Shown here: positions 1-8,270 of the stretch, piece after piece
Numbering within the stretch: the stretch's first letter is position 1
How the letters are laid out: each line of letters opens with the position of its first letter
Origin: DATFVA01 sp963774455
Lineage (GTDB): Bacteria; Bacteroidota; Ignavibacteria; Ignavibacteriales; Ignavibacteriaceae
DNA length: 64,000 bases
NCBI GenBank assembly: GCA_963774455.1
Contig: CAVZFD010000005.1
Location: 62,001 to 126,000 of the forward strand
Reading direction: 5' to 3'
The notes under the pieces: model-generated
Told to the model about the DNA's origin: nothing
Databases searched by the model: none
The model's input: only the letters and a program-made list of their open reading frames with translations
Made by a program: the position numbers and the translations under genes

Positions 1-156
1 ATTATCCCGATGCTTTTGATTAAAGCTCCGTTGCAGGTGTATGTAATTCCACACTTTTCATCTATCCGGGTTTTTTTCCTAAGTTTTTTCCTTTCTTAAT
101 ATTCATAGCAAATATTCATTAAATTACTTCAGTATTTTTCATAATTTTTGAAATAA
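1..156. other. Window-edge stretch without a supported gene
   Basis: No convincing gene is visible. The plus strand is open from base 1 to a stop near 97, but the translation is low-complexity and hydrophobic with no recognisable motif. A short minus-strand frame running off the window has no start codon. The stretch is AT-rich, as expected for the upstream region of the gene at 157. Confidence 0.4.
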
Positions 157-1248
157 ATGCACGTTTCTCTGATTGAGCTCAAGAGGATTTCATCCGTAAT
201 CATCATCATACTGCTCGTCTGTCCGCTTCTAAGAGGACAGGAGAAAAACTACTTCTACACAGATAAACCGTATGGAAGTGAGGCATTATTTAATCCCGTC
301 AGTCTTTTCATAAATGGAAGCTTCGATGTTACCCAGCTTCAGTCAGTCTCAAACAGGATAGGGGATCAGGATTATGCTAAGACCTTTCACGTTGTGATGA
401 GGAGTCTTGGTCATCCTATTGAAAACATTGAGCATTATGGATGGAACCTGTTTCTCCGTACGGAATTTCTTCCGATAAGCTTCAAGAAAGAGGAAATGCA
501 ATGGATCCCTAACTACCAGCAGCATTTGATAGGCGGAGGGATGCTATACACGGCTATGAAGGAGTGGTACCGGATGCATCATTATCCTGTTCCGTGGCTT
601 TTATCGTCGGTAACGCTTATGACTCACCATATACTGAATGAGATGCTGGAATCGGGACCAAGCGAAGTATGGAGCGTTGATGAGGTATCTGACATTTACA
701 TATTTGATCTGGGGGGTATTGTTCTTTTCAGTTTCGATTCTATTAATGAATTCTTCAGTAAAACTCTTAACCTGTCTGACTGGTCGCTTCAGGCAACTAT
801 TATGTTCCCTTATGGAAGAGTAAATGCGGGACAGTATTTCTCAATGAAATGGAAGCTTCCTTTTTCCGATGCATATTCACTATTCTACCGTTACGGAATG
901 GGAGGCGTGGCAGGACTTTCAAAAAAACTCGAATCAGGCGACAATCTTTCATTCGGTGTAGGCTTCAGATCCAAACATCTTGTAAATGTAGCTAAAACAA
1001 CCAGGTGGAGAACAATAGAAACAAGCTGGCAGGCCGGTGTTTATTACGATAGGAATAACTCGCTGCTCGCTTCAATAACTTTAAGCGGTGTGAAAGAATA
1101 TTTCGCTTCAATCGATATCTATCCCGGGATAATAGACATAGGCGGATTCTCTCCCGGTTTATGGACAATAATAGGCAGAAACGGAAATACCACGTTTGGA
1201 ATTTCAACTCAGTACGTCCTGAGTTTTGGTTATGAAATGAACTATTGA
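157..1248 (+). CDS. Exported protein of unknown function, probably envelope-associated
   Basis: I do not recognise the family. The 363-residue product begins with a signal peptide (hydrophobic stretch about residues 10-26, likely cleavage before QEKN). The C-terminal half (about 220-363) has alternating hydrophobic/aromatic residues with Gly and Tyr turns, and ends in a tyrosine-rich strand, which suggests a small outer-membrane beta-sheet or barrel. The middle (about 115-200) is more helical and carries a HH-N-E-x-L-E-S stretch near residue 153, somewhat like DUF3943-type membrane proteins; that link is weak. It stands alone, 216 bp before the MCE transporter operon and in the same direction. 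Confidence 0.6.
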   Translation: MHVSLIELKRISSVIIIILLVCPLLRGQEKNYFYTDKPYGSEALFNPVSLFINGSFDVTQLQSVSNRIGDQDYAKTFHVVMRSLGHPIENIEHYGWNLFLRTEFLPISFKKEEMQWIPNYQQHLIGGGMLYTAMKEWYRMHHYPVPWLLSSVTLMTHHILNEMLESGPSEVWSVDEVSDIYIFDLGGIVLFSFDSINEFFSKTLNLSDWSLQATIMFPYGRVNAGQYFSMKWKLPFSDAYSLFYRYGMGGVAGLSKKLESGDNLSFGVGFRSKHLVNVAKTTRWRTIETSWQAGVYYDRNNSLLASITLSGVKEYFASIDIYPGIIDIGGFSPGLWTIIGRNGNTTFGISTQYVLSFGYEMNY

Positions 1249-1464
1249 ATCGCCGCTGAAGAAATTTACGATAGAGGACCTGAAAATGACGCTGCCTGAA
1301 TAAAATTGCCTCAGGAGATATCACGCAGCCTGTAAGTTTTTATAAATTCATATGTTGCAACTCACTTATGAACGAAATGATAGACACAGCATCCTTTTTT
1401 TCAGGAACAATTTTTATTATTTTCTTTATTACAAACAAATTTATTTACCAACGAAATCTGTTAA

Positions 1465-2262
1465 GTGGATAGCCTCAAAAAAGAAAACCCGGTTGCTTTC
1501 AGTGAATCGTTAACCAACTTTTTCAATACTATTGCAGGGTTAAGTACATTTTCCATGAGATTCTTCAAAGTTGTATTTATTCCTCCTTATGAATTCGGGG
1601 AAATAAAGAAACATATGGATGAACTCGGGATAAAGACAATGCCTATTGTTACGGTTGCCGGCTTTATAATAGGGCTTGTACTGGCAATGCAGAGTCAGCC
1701 CGTTATGCAGAGATTCGGGGCAGAATCTTACCTTCCAAGTATGGTTTCTTTATCGGTTGTGCGTGAACTTGGTCCTGTTTTAACCGCGCTGCTTTTTGCC
1801 GGCAGGGTCAGTTCAGGAATAGGTGCCGAACTTGGATCAATGCGGGTAACAGAGCAAATAGACGCAATGGAAGTTTCGGCTGTAAATCCCTACAAGTTCC
1901 TTGTTGTTACAAGGATACTTGCCTGCACTTTTATTCTTCCTATACTTACCCTGTACGTTGATTTCCTTGCTGTTATAGGAGGATTTGTTTCGATGAAGCT
2001 TTCAACGGGCACCACTTTTCAGTTATATATTAACGCGGTCTTTAAGTCGCTTGAGTTTTCCGATGTTATTCCCGGGCTCCTGAAAACTTTCGTTTTTGGT
2101 TTCATTGTCGGGGCTGTAGGATCATTCAAAGGATACTTTACAGAAAATGGCACAGTCGGCGTAGGCAGGGCATCAACCAGTGCTGTGGTTATGTCGTCTC
2201 TGCTGATTCTGCTTGTAGATATGGTGCTTGTGAAGATTACGGTATGGATATGGGCAAAATGA
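1465..2262 (+). CDS. mlaE: MlaE-family ABC transporter permease
   Basis: This is the inner-membrane permease of an MCE/Mla-type ABC transporter that moves phospholipids or other lipids between the inner and outer membranes. The 265-residue length fits the family. The conserved core is visible: the ELGPVLTALLFAGR segment near residue 110, followed by SGIGAELGSMRVTEQIDA (coupling helix) and several hydrophobic helices to the C-terminus. The start is GTG at 1465, since a TAA stop lies directly upstream in frame. It overlaps the ATPase gene, and the MCE protein follows, giving the classic permease-ATPase-MCE order. No mlaB or mlaC homologue is adjacent. Confidence 0.93.
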   Translation: MDSLKKENPVAFSESLTNFFNTIAGLSTFSMRFFKVVFIPPYEFGEIKKHMDELGIKTMPIVTVAGFIIGLVLAMQSQPVMQRFGAESYLPSMVSLSVVRELGPVLTALLFAGRVSSGIGAELGSMRVTEQIDAMEVSAVNPYKFLVVTRILACTFILPILTLYVDFLAVIGGFVSMKLSTGTTFQLYINAVFKSLEFSDVIPGLLKTFVFGFIVGAVGSFKGYFTENGTVGVGRASTSAVVMSSLLILLVDMVLVKITVWIWAK

Positions 2263-3002
2263 TGGTCCAGGTAAAAAATGTTTCGAAAGCTTTCGGCGAA
2301 AACGTTGTTCTTGATGATATTTCTTTTAATGTTGAAGAGGGGGAAAATTTTGTTGTATTCGGACGAAGCGGAACCGGTAAAAGCGTATTGCTGAAATGTA
2401 TGGTGGGGTTACTGGAGCCCGATGCGGGAGAAATAATCATTAACGATAAAAGTGTTTTAAATATCCCTATAAATGAGATGAATGAGATCAGGAAACATAT
2501 AGGGTTTTTATTCCAGGGTTCGGCACTGTATGATTCGATGTCGGTCAGGGAAAATCTCGAATTCCCTCTTATCAGAAACTTTGATTTTTCTCCTGAAGAA
2601 CGCGAGGAAAAAATTATATCAGTGCTTCAAAAGGTGGGACTTGAAAAAGCAATTGACAAAAAACCTGCTGAACTTTCAGGTGGAATGAAAAAAAGAATTG
2701 GACTGGCCCGGACGATTATAACCCAACCGATGCTAATACTTTATGATGAACCGACTACCGGACTTGACCCGATAACTACCAAAGAAATAAGCCAGCTGAT
2801 ACTAGAACTCCAGGAGGATCTGAATAGTACTTCAATAGTTGTTACCCACGACCTTATTTGTGCAAAAATTGTTGCCAATTCAGCCATTGTTCTGAAAGAT
2901 GCAAAAATTAAATTTGAAGGCGAAATCAAAGAGCTTGAGTCTTCTGATGATAAATTTCTTAAAAACTTTTTCAGCGGAGAAATAGTCGATGCAAATAGTT
3001 GA
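2244..3002 (+). CDS. mlaF: MlaF-family ABC transporter ATP-binding protein
   Basis: This ATPase energises the MCE lipid transporter with the MlaE-like permease before it. All ABC motifs are present: Walker A GRSGTGKS near residue 39, signature LSGGMKKR, Walker B LILYDEPTTGLDP and the switch histidine in VVTHD. The GGMKKR form of the signature is typical of MlaF-type proteins. The more likely start is the ATG at 2259, whose ATGA overlaps the mlaE stop and implies translational coupling; the longest frame starts at 2244. The MCE protein begins 8 bp after its stop. Confidence 0.95.
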   Translation: MDMGKMMVQVKNVSKAFGENVVLDDISFNVEEGENFVVFGRSGTGKSVLLKCMVGLLEPDAGEIIINDKSVLNIPINEMNEIRKHIGFLFQGSALYDSMSVRENLEFPLIRNFDFSPEEREEKIISVLQKVGLEKAIDKKPAELSGGMKKRIGLARTIITQPMLILYDEPTTGLDPITTKEISQLILELQEDLNSTSIVVTHDLICAKIVANSAIVLKDAKIKFEGEIKELESSDDKFLKNFFSGEIVDANS

Positions 3003-3010
3003 GAAAATAA

Positions 3011-4048
3011 ATGGCTAAAAAAACTTCTACTGTAAAAATTGGGATTTTTATCTTCCTCGGTATAATGATTCTGGTGGTTGCAATTTTTATGCTTGGAGGA
3101 AAGGAGCAGCTGTTTAGTTCTACTTTCAATGTGAATGCTTATTTCAAAACTGTGCAGGGACTAAAGAGCGGCGCGACCGTCAGGCTCAGCGGTATTGATG
3201 TTGGTACTGTTAAGAATGTTCAGATTGTAAACGATACAACCGGACGGGTACAGGTAACGATGAGTATTAAAGAAGACGTTTCACGTTTCATCAGAACGGA
3301 CACGAAAGCTACTATTGAGACGGAAGGTCTCGTAGGGAATAAGGTGGTAGTTCTTGAGATAGGCAGCGCTTCGGCAGATCGTGTAAGGGAAGGCGGAACG
3401 ATACTCACCAAGGAGCCGATGAGTTTTTCTGCAGTAATTGAGGAGACGCAAGGGGTAATGCAGTACACAAAGCAAATGACCAAAGACCTTTCCGAAATTG
3501 TATCACGGGTTAACAGGGGCGAGGGCTCTATAGGGAAGCTGCTCGTGGATGACCAGTTATATACGGATGCCACAAACCTCACGCAACAGGCTGATAAGAG
3601 TCTGCAGTCGATTACCAGTGAATTTGATAAGGTGACCGCGTTATTCAATAACCTGGGTGAAGGTGTTAAAAGTGTGGTTACCAATGTGGATTCCACTATT
3701 GCGGATCTCGACTCTATCCTCACCGGGGTTAAGGAGGGAAAGGGTATGCTGGGTGAGATGCTTGTTAATGGAAGTTCTTTTGATTCTACCTTTCATCAGA
3801 CAATGACTAACATTCAAAACACAACAGCCGATGCACGACTCGCAGCTTCACGTCTAGCCGAAAATATGGAAGCCCTTAAACATAACTGGCTGTTCAAGAG
3901 CTACTTTGAAGACAGGGGATATTGGGATAAAGCGGAATATGAAGATGACATAAATTCGAAGCTTAAAGAACTCGATGAAAAAATGAAGCTGATTGATTCC
4001 AGGATAAAAGAATTAAAATCGCTTGAGGTAAAGGCTTCCGGTAAATAG
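3011..4048 (+). CDS. mlaD: MCE-domain protein (MlaD-like substrate-binding subunit)
   Basis: This is a membrane-anchored MCE protein expected to form the periplasmic lipid-binding ring of the transporter. An N-terminal anchor helix (about residues 7-27) is followed by an MCE domain (about 38-115) with the family pattern V-Q-G-L-K-S-G-A-x-V-R-L-S-G-I-D-V-G. The remaining ~200 residues are mostly helical or coiled coil, ending in a charged helix (about 310-340), which suggests a tunnel- or needle-like extension beyond the ring. At 345 residues it is longer than E. coli MlaD (about 180). It is the last gene of the three-gene operon. Confidence 0.92.
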   Translation: MAKKTSTVKIGIFIFLGIMILVVAIFMLGGKEQLFSSTFNVNAYFKTVQGLKSGATVRLSGIDVGTVKNVQIVNDTTGRVQVTMSIKEDVSRFIRTDTKATIETEGLVGNKVVVLEIGSASADRVREGGTILTKEPMSFSAVIEETQGVMQYTKQMTKDLSEIVSRVNRGEGSIGKLLVDDQLYTDATNLTQQADKSLQSITSEFDKVTALFNNLGEGVKSVVTNVDSTIADLDSILTGVKEGKGMLGEMLVNGSSFDSTFHQTMTNIQNTTADARLAASRLAENMEALKHNWLFKSYFEDRGYWDKAEYEDDINSKLKELDEKMKLIDSRIKELKSLEVKASGK

Positions 4049-4249
4049 GCAGTTCTTTCCGGCTACAGACTAAACAATTTTTATGCCTGGATCGGTAGAC
4101 TTTTATTCCTGTTCCTGTTTAACTCCTGATAATATCCTCCTTTCTATTTATAGGCCGACCTTAGTTAAATCCTACAACCACTTTTGATCAACTCGCGCTC
4201 CGGCTAGTGCTTTTTATCCGGCATCTATGTGAATAGAATCCGGGGCAAA

Positions 4250-4282
4250 AGCGTATGTGAAGTTTAGGTGAAGCGTAGGTGA
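4250..4282. repeat. 11-bp tandem repeat array (3 units)
   Basis: Three contiguous 11-mers are visible: AGCGTATGTGA, AGTTTAGGTGA and AGCGTAGGTGA. The first is identical to the reverse complement of units in a second intergenic array at 30079-30133, so the two loci share one repeat family (consensus AGCGTATGTGR). Its role is unknown. Confidence 0.75.
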
Positions 4283-4286
4283 ACTA

Positions 4287-4405
4287 AGTTAATGAGCGGT
4301 TTCAATGATGTAATTTGGGATTTTAATCGGGTAGTTTTTTATCCTAACTTAATGAGCGGTTTCAATGAGAGAATTGGGGATTTAATCGGGGGTTTTTTTA
4401 TTCTG
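4287..4405. repeat. Two-copy 60-bp direct tandem repeat
   Basis: Two adjacent copies with exact 60-bp register (the block AATGAGCGGTTTCAATGA occurs at 4291 and 4351). Each continues with a similar AATTxGGGATTTxAATCGGG block and a T-rich end. The copies differ by several substitutions and a small indel near the end, so the duplication is not brand new. It abuts the 11-bp array. Confidence 0.8.
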
Positions 4406-4714
4406 AAGCCGGTATTATCCCATACCATTTTTGGCAGACTTCAAAAAAACAGGGAACCAAAAGTGCCTTATTTGAAGCTGTTCAAAGTGTCTCAAAATGA
4501 TTCCACCTCCGTCATGCTAGGCTCATGCTCCCAATATCAAAACGAGATTAAAATTTTCTGTAGAACACTGACAAAAGTGTCATACTTAAATTCAGACTGA
4601 TCCGCTAAAATTTCTTTCGTATGGGAACATAGACTAAAAGCCGCGTGATGCGCGCATTTTTACCACCAATTCTTTCCTATCTTTTTGTAAATTTAAGGTT
4701 TCGAAATTCTCAAT

Positions 4715-7489
4715 TTGAAACGAATGGCAGCCAAAGAAAAGAAAATAGTAATAAAAGGCGCACGCGAGCATAATTTAAAGAACCTGAGCTTTGAAATACC
4801 GCGGAACAAACTCATAGTATTTACAGGCGTAAGCGGCAGCGGTAAGTCATCGCTTGTTTTTGATACTATTTATGCTGAAGGGCAGAGAAGATATGTGGAA
4901 AGTCTCTCTGCATATGCAAGGCAATTCCTTGAAAGAATGAACAAGCCTGATGTTGATTTTATACAGGGCATAAGTCCCGCTGTTGCCATTGAGCAAAAAA
5001 CAGGAGCAAGGAACACCCGTTCTACCGTTGGTACAACCACCGAAGTATATGATTATCTCCGACTCCTTTTTGCAAGAATAGGGAAGACGATGTGTTTTGA
5101 GTGCGGTAAGGAAGTAAAGAAGGCCACTACCACTACAGTCACCCGGTGGCTGGAAGAGCAGGAGGCAGGAACAAAATTCTATTTAACATTTCCGCTTCAT
5201 ATTCACGAAGGTACAACGGTCAAACAGGAAATAGATCTTCTTCAGAAAAGAGGTTTCTTCCGGATCTACTTTAACAACAGGATGGTTGATCTCAGTGAGC
5301 AGGAAGTTCTTCCTAAAAAGAAAGATGATATAAGGGTAATAATAGAACGGTTTAAGGTTTCGCCTGGCGAGATAAGGGAAAAGCTTGCGGATTCTATTGA
5401 AGTAACCTTTAAGGAAGGTGAGAACAGGCTTATCATTATAAACGCAGAAACCGGTGAGGAGAAGGAGTTTAACAAGTTCTACGAGTGCTGCGGAATAAGA
5501 TACGAAGAACCCGAACCAAGGTTCTTTTCATTTAATAATCCGTTTGGTGCATGTCCTGTCTGCCAGGGATTCAGCAAGACTATCGGCATAGATATGAACC
5601 TTGTTGTTCCGAATCCCAATTTAAGCATAGTTGATGGTGCGATCGCACCTTTTCGCTCCGCCAAATACAGTCTTCATCTGCGCGACCTGATTCAGAATGC
5701 GAAGCAGTATGCTATCCCGATAAATATTCCATTCAAAGAATTAAAACCTGAACAGGCTGCTGCTGTACGTAAAGGATTCGGCGATTATATCGGTATTGAT
5801 CGTTTCTTCGAAAAGCTTGAGAGCAAGACATACAAGATGCATGTCCGCGTTCTCCTCAGCCGCTACCGGGGATATTCAACCTGTTCTGCATGTAAGGGTT
5901 CCCGGTTAAGAAGGGAAGCCCTCCAGGTAAAAATAGATGGTAAGTCGATTTATGATACAGTTAAGATCCCCATAGAACACTCGCTTGAGTTCTTCTCTAA
6001 TCTTCAGCTTTCAGAATATGATGCAACGGTTGGAGACAGGGTGCTTAAAGAGATCATAAAAAGATTAACATTCCTGGAAAATGTTGGTATAGGCTATCTT
6101 ACACTCGACCGCTTAAGCAGTACGCTTTCGGGCGGAGAGACTCAAAGAATAAACCTGGCAACTTCGCTTGGCTCTTCACTGGTAGGAACGCTTTACGTGC
6201 TGGACGAACCGAGCATAGGCCTCCATCCAAGGGATAACGAAAGACTTATTAATATACTAAAAAACCTGAGGGATATAGGTAATACAGTTTTAGTTGTGGA
6301 ACACGATCCCGATATGATGAGGTCGGCTGATATACTTATAGATATGGGTCCCAGGGCAGGCGAAGCAGGAGGAGAAATCGTCGCCGCCGGGTCATACGAG
6401 GAAGTAGTAAAAAATAAGAATTCTCTTACCGGAAAATACCTGTCGGGTAAACTCAGCATACCTGTTCCTTCTGAGAGAAGAACCAGGAAAACGAAAGAAA
6501 TTAAAATTACCGGCGCGAAGGAACACAATCTTAAAAACCTGGATATCTCGGTTCCTCTCAACAAGCTTGTGGTTGTTACAGGTGTAAGCGGTTCGGGGAA
6601 AAGCACCCTGATACATGATGTACTATACGGCGGAATTGCCAAGTATCTCGGCTTTAATCCTCCCAGGATCGGTGACTTTGATGACATCAAAGGAATTGAA
6701 TATATCGATGAGATTGAGATAGTTGATCAATCGCCCATAGGCAAGACCCCCCGTTCCAACCCGATCAGTTACATAAAAGCTTTCGAACTAATACGCGAAC
6801 TGTTTGCTTCAACTCACCAGGCCAGGGCAAGAGGGTACAAGCCGGGCTTTTTCTCTTTTAATGTTCCGGGAGGAAGATGCGAAACCTGTCAGGGTGACGG
6901 ATTCATTAAGGTTGAAATGCAGTTTCTTGCGGATCTTTACCTTGAGTGTGAAGACTGCAACGGCACGAGGTATAAAAAAGAAATAAGGGATATTACATAC
7001 CGCGGCAAAAACCTTGTTGAAGTACTTAATATGACCGTGGATGATGCAGTGAAATTCTTCAAGGGGAATGATAAGATAGTTAAGTACCTGCAGGTTCTCT
7101 CTGATGTCGGTCTAGGTTATATTAAACTCGGGCAGCCTTCAAATACTCTTTCCGGGGGCGAGGCTCAAAGGATCAAGCTTGCATCTCATTTAACTTCCCA
7201 GCGCGACCGCAAACATACGCTTTTCATCTTCGATGAGCCTACGACGGGACTACATTTTGATGACATTTCAAAACTGCTGAACTGCTTCAATCTTTTGCTT
7301 GAAAGGGATAATTCTGTAGTTATAATCGAGCATAATCTCGAGATTATAAAATGTGCAGACTACATTATTGATATGGGTCCCGAGGCCGGGGAAAAAGGCG
7401 GAGAGGTAGTGGCCACAGGTACTCCTGAGGAAATCGCCGCAAATGAAAAATCCTGGACAGGAAAGTATCTTAAATCGCATCTGGATTAA
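4715..7489 (+). CDS. uvrA: Excinuclease ABC subunit A
   Basis: UvrA is the DNA-damage recognition ATPase of nucleotide excision repair; it loads UvrB at lesions. The protein has two ABC ATPase halves, each with Walker A (GVSGSGKSS near residue 38; GVSGSGKST in the second half) and signature LSGGE(T/A)QRI, plus Walker B-type LDEPSIGLH and FDEPTTGLH. Zinc-binding cysteine pairs are visible (CFECG, CPVCQG...CSACKG, CETCQG...CEDCNG). The length (924, or 921 from the more plausible ATG at 4724; the 4715 start is TTG) is normal. It appears monocistronic. Confidence 0.98.
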   Translation: MKRMAAKEKKIVIKGAREHNLKNLSFEIPRNKLIVFTGVSGSGKSSLVFDTIYAEGQRRYVESLSAYARQFLERMNKPDVDFIQGISPAVAIEQKTGARNTRSTVGTTTEVYDYLRLLFARIGKTMCFECGKEVKKATTTTVTRWLEEQEAGTKFYLTFPLHIHEGTTVKQEIDLLQKRGFFRIYFNNRMVDLSEQEVLPKKKDDIRVIIERFKVSPGEIREKLADSIEVTFKEGENRLIIINAETGEEKEFNKFYECCGIRYEEPEPRFFSFNNPFGACPVCQGFSKTIGIDMNLVVPNPNLSIVDGAIAPFRSAKYSLHLRDLIQNAKQYAIPINIPFKELKPEQAAAVRKGFGDYIGIDRFFEKLESKTYKMHVRVLLSRYRGYSTCSACKGSRLRREALQVKIDGKSIYDTVKIPIEHSLEFFSNLQLSEYDATVGDRVLKEIIKRLTFLENVGIGYLTLDRLSSTLSGGETQRINLATSLGSSLVGTLYVLDEPSIGLHPRDNERLINILKNLRDIGNTVLVVEHDPDMMRSADILIDMGPRAGEAGGEIVAAGSYEEVVKNKNSLTGKYLSGKLSIPVPSERRTRKTKEIKITGAKEHNLKNLDISVPLNKLVVVTGVSGSGKSTLIHDVLYGGIAKYLGFNPPRIGDFDDIKGIEYIDEIEIVDQSPIGKTPRSNPISYIKAFELIRELFASTHQARARGYKPGFFSFNVPGGRCETCQGDGFIKVEMQFLADLYLECEDCNGTRYKKEIRDITYRGKNLVEVLNMTVDDAVKFFKGNDKIVKYLQVLSDVGLGYIKLGQPSNTLSGGEAQRIKLASHLTSQRDRKHTLFIFDEPTTGLHFDDISKLLNCFNLLLERDNSVVIIEHNLEIIKCADYIIDMGPEAGEKGGEVVATGTPEEIAANEKSWTGKYLKSHLD

Positions 7490-7636
7490 CCGCCAGCGTC
7501 TTATTGATTTACTAACCTGAAAAAGCTAAGTTGTCTTTTGAAATATGCAAGGACTTGCAGGGAACGCATATGATAACGGCTCTTCAGGTTTGGATCAACA
7601 GCTTCAGTGATTCTTTGTTAATACTTCTGAAATAAA

Positions 7637-8263
7637 ATGCTGAAGAGATTCAAAAAATATTTCATCGCGAATTATGAAAAGATAAAGCTCTTAATGAGCC
7701 TGATGCTTGGAATAACTGCTCTGATCTTCCTTATCTTCTATTTAATCGGCTGCTTTCTGGAACTTTGGAAATATGATATAATCGACCTGATTTTTAATCC
7801 TATCGCTGGTTCAATAATCGTTGTTGTCCCTCTTCTTGCGCTGATCGTCATCCTGAGATTTTATAGTTATCAAAGAACAAGAGTGCTTTTCTGTAAAATA
7901 GTTAAAAGTCATCGCGATAAAATCGGTTTTTTTCTGCAGAAAGACGACGGAGGCAATCCGGACAATGAGATAAAATACATTCTCTGGGGAAGCTATAAAG
8001 ATTCTTCTTTCAGATTCACCTATTCATTAGGCCATCCCCTGGTGATATCGCTTATCTGCAATAAACCAGAATCGAATTTAATGCTGATGCACAAAATGCT
8101 GCAGAGACTTAAGCTGAAAGGATTCCACCTTAATTGTTACGGTTTAACCCTTGAGTTAAATAATCCTTTTTCAGAAGAGAACCTGGAAGTTATTCCCTCG
8201 AAATTAGATTCAATGATTACTAACTACAACCTGCTATTAGGCAAAATGCTGCAGGCAGTCTGA
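7637..8263 (+). CDS. Two-TM membrane protein of unknown function
   Basis: I do not recognise this 208-residue protein. It has a basic N-terminus, two predicted membrane helices (about 19-43 and 51-76), and a soluble C-terminal domain of about 130 residues that, by the positive-inside rule (RFYSYQRTR after helix 2), probably faces the cytoplasm. No catalytic motif is evident. It lies between uvrA and the convergent protease-barrel fusion gene, only 7 bp from that gene's stop. Confidence 0.6.
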   Translation: MLKRFKKYFIANYEKIKLLMSLMLGITALIFLIFYLIGCFLELWKYDIIDLIFNPIAGSIIVVVPLLALIVILRFYSYQRTRVLFCKIVKSHRDKIGFFLQKDDGGNPDNEIKYILWGSYKDSSFRFTYSLGHPLVISLICNKPESNLMLMHKMLQRLKLKGFHLNCYGLTLELNNPFSEENLEVIPSKLDSMITNYNLLLGKMLQAV

Positions 8264-8270
8264 GAACAGG

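Larger units (their letters stand above)
4049..4714. other. 666-bp gene-free region with short repeat arrays
   Basis: No supported gene lies between the MCE operon and uvrA. The region holds an 11-bp repeat array (4250-4282) and, directly after it, a 60-bp tandem duplication (4287-4405). A small hairpin (ACACT/AGTGT, about 4565-4580) lies further on. A 102-codon open frame at 4292-4600 reads through the repeat and is judged spurious. Nothing identifies a known RNA gene. Confidence 0.6.

Noticed and set aside
1..99. Open frames at the window edge on both strands
   Set aside because: The plus-strand frame is low-complexity and the minus-strand frame lacks a start codon; no family match can be argued.
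4292..4600. 102-codon plus-strand open frame
   Set aside because: It starts inside the 60-bp tandem repeat, has no ribosome site and the protein looks non-natural; the repeat itself explains the frame.
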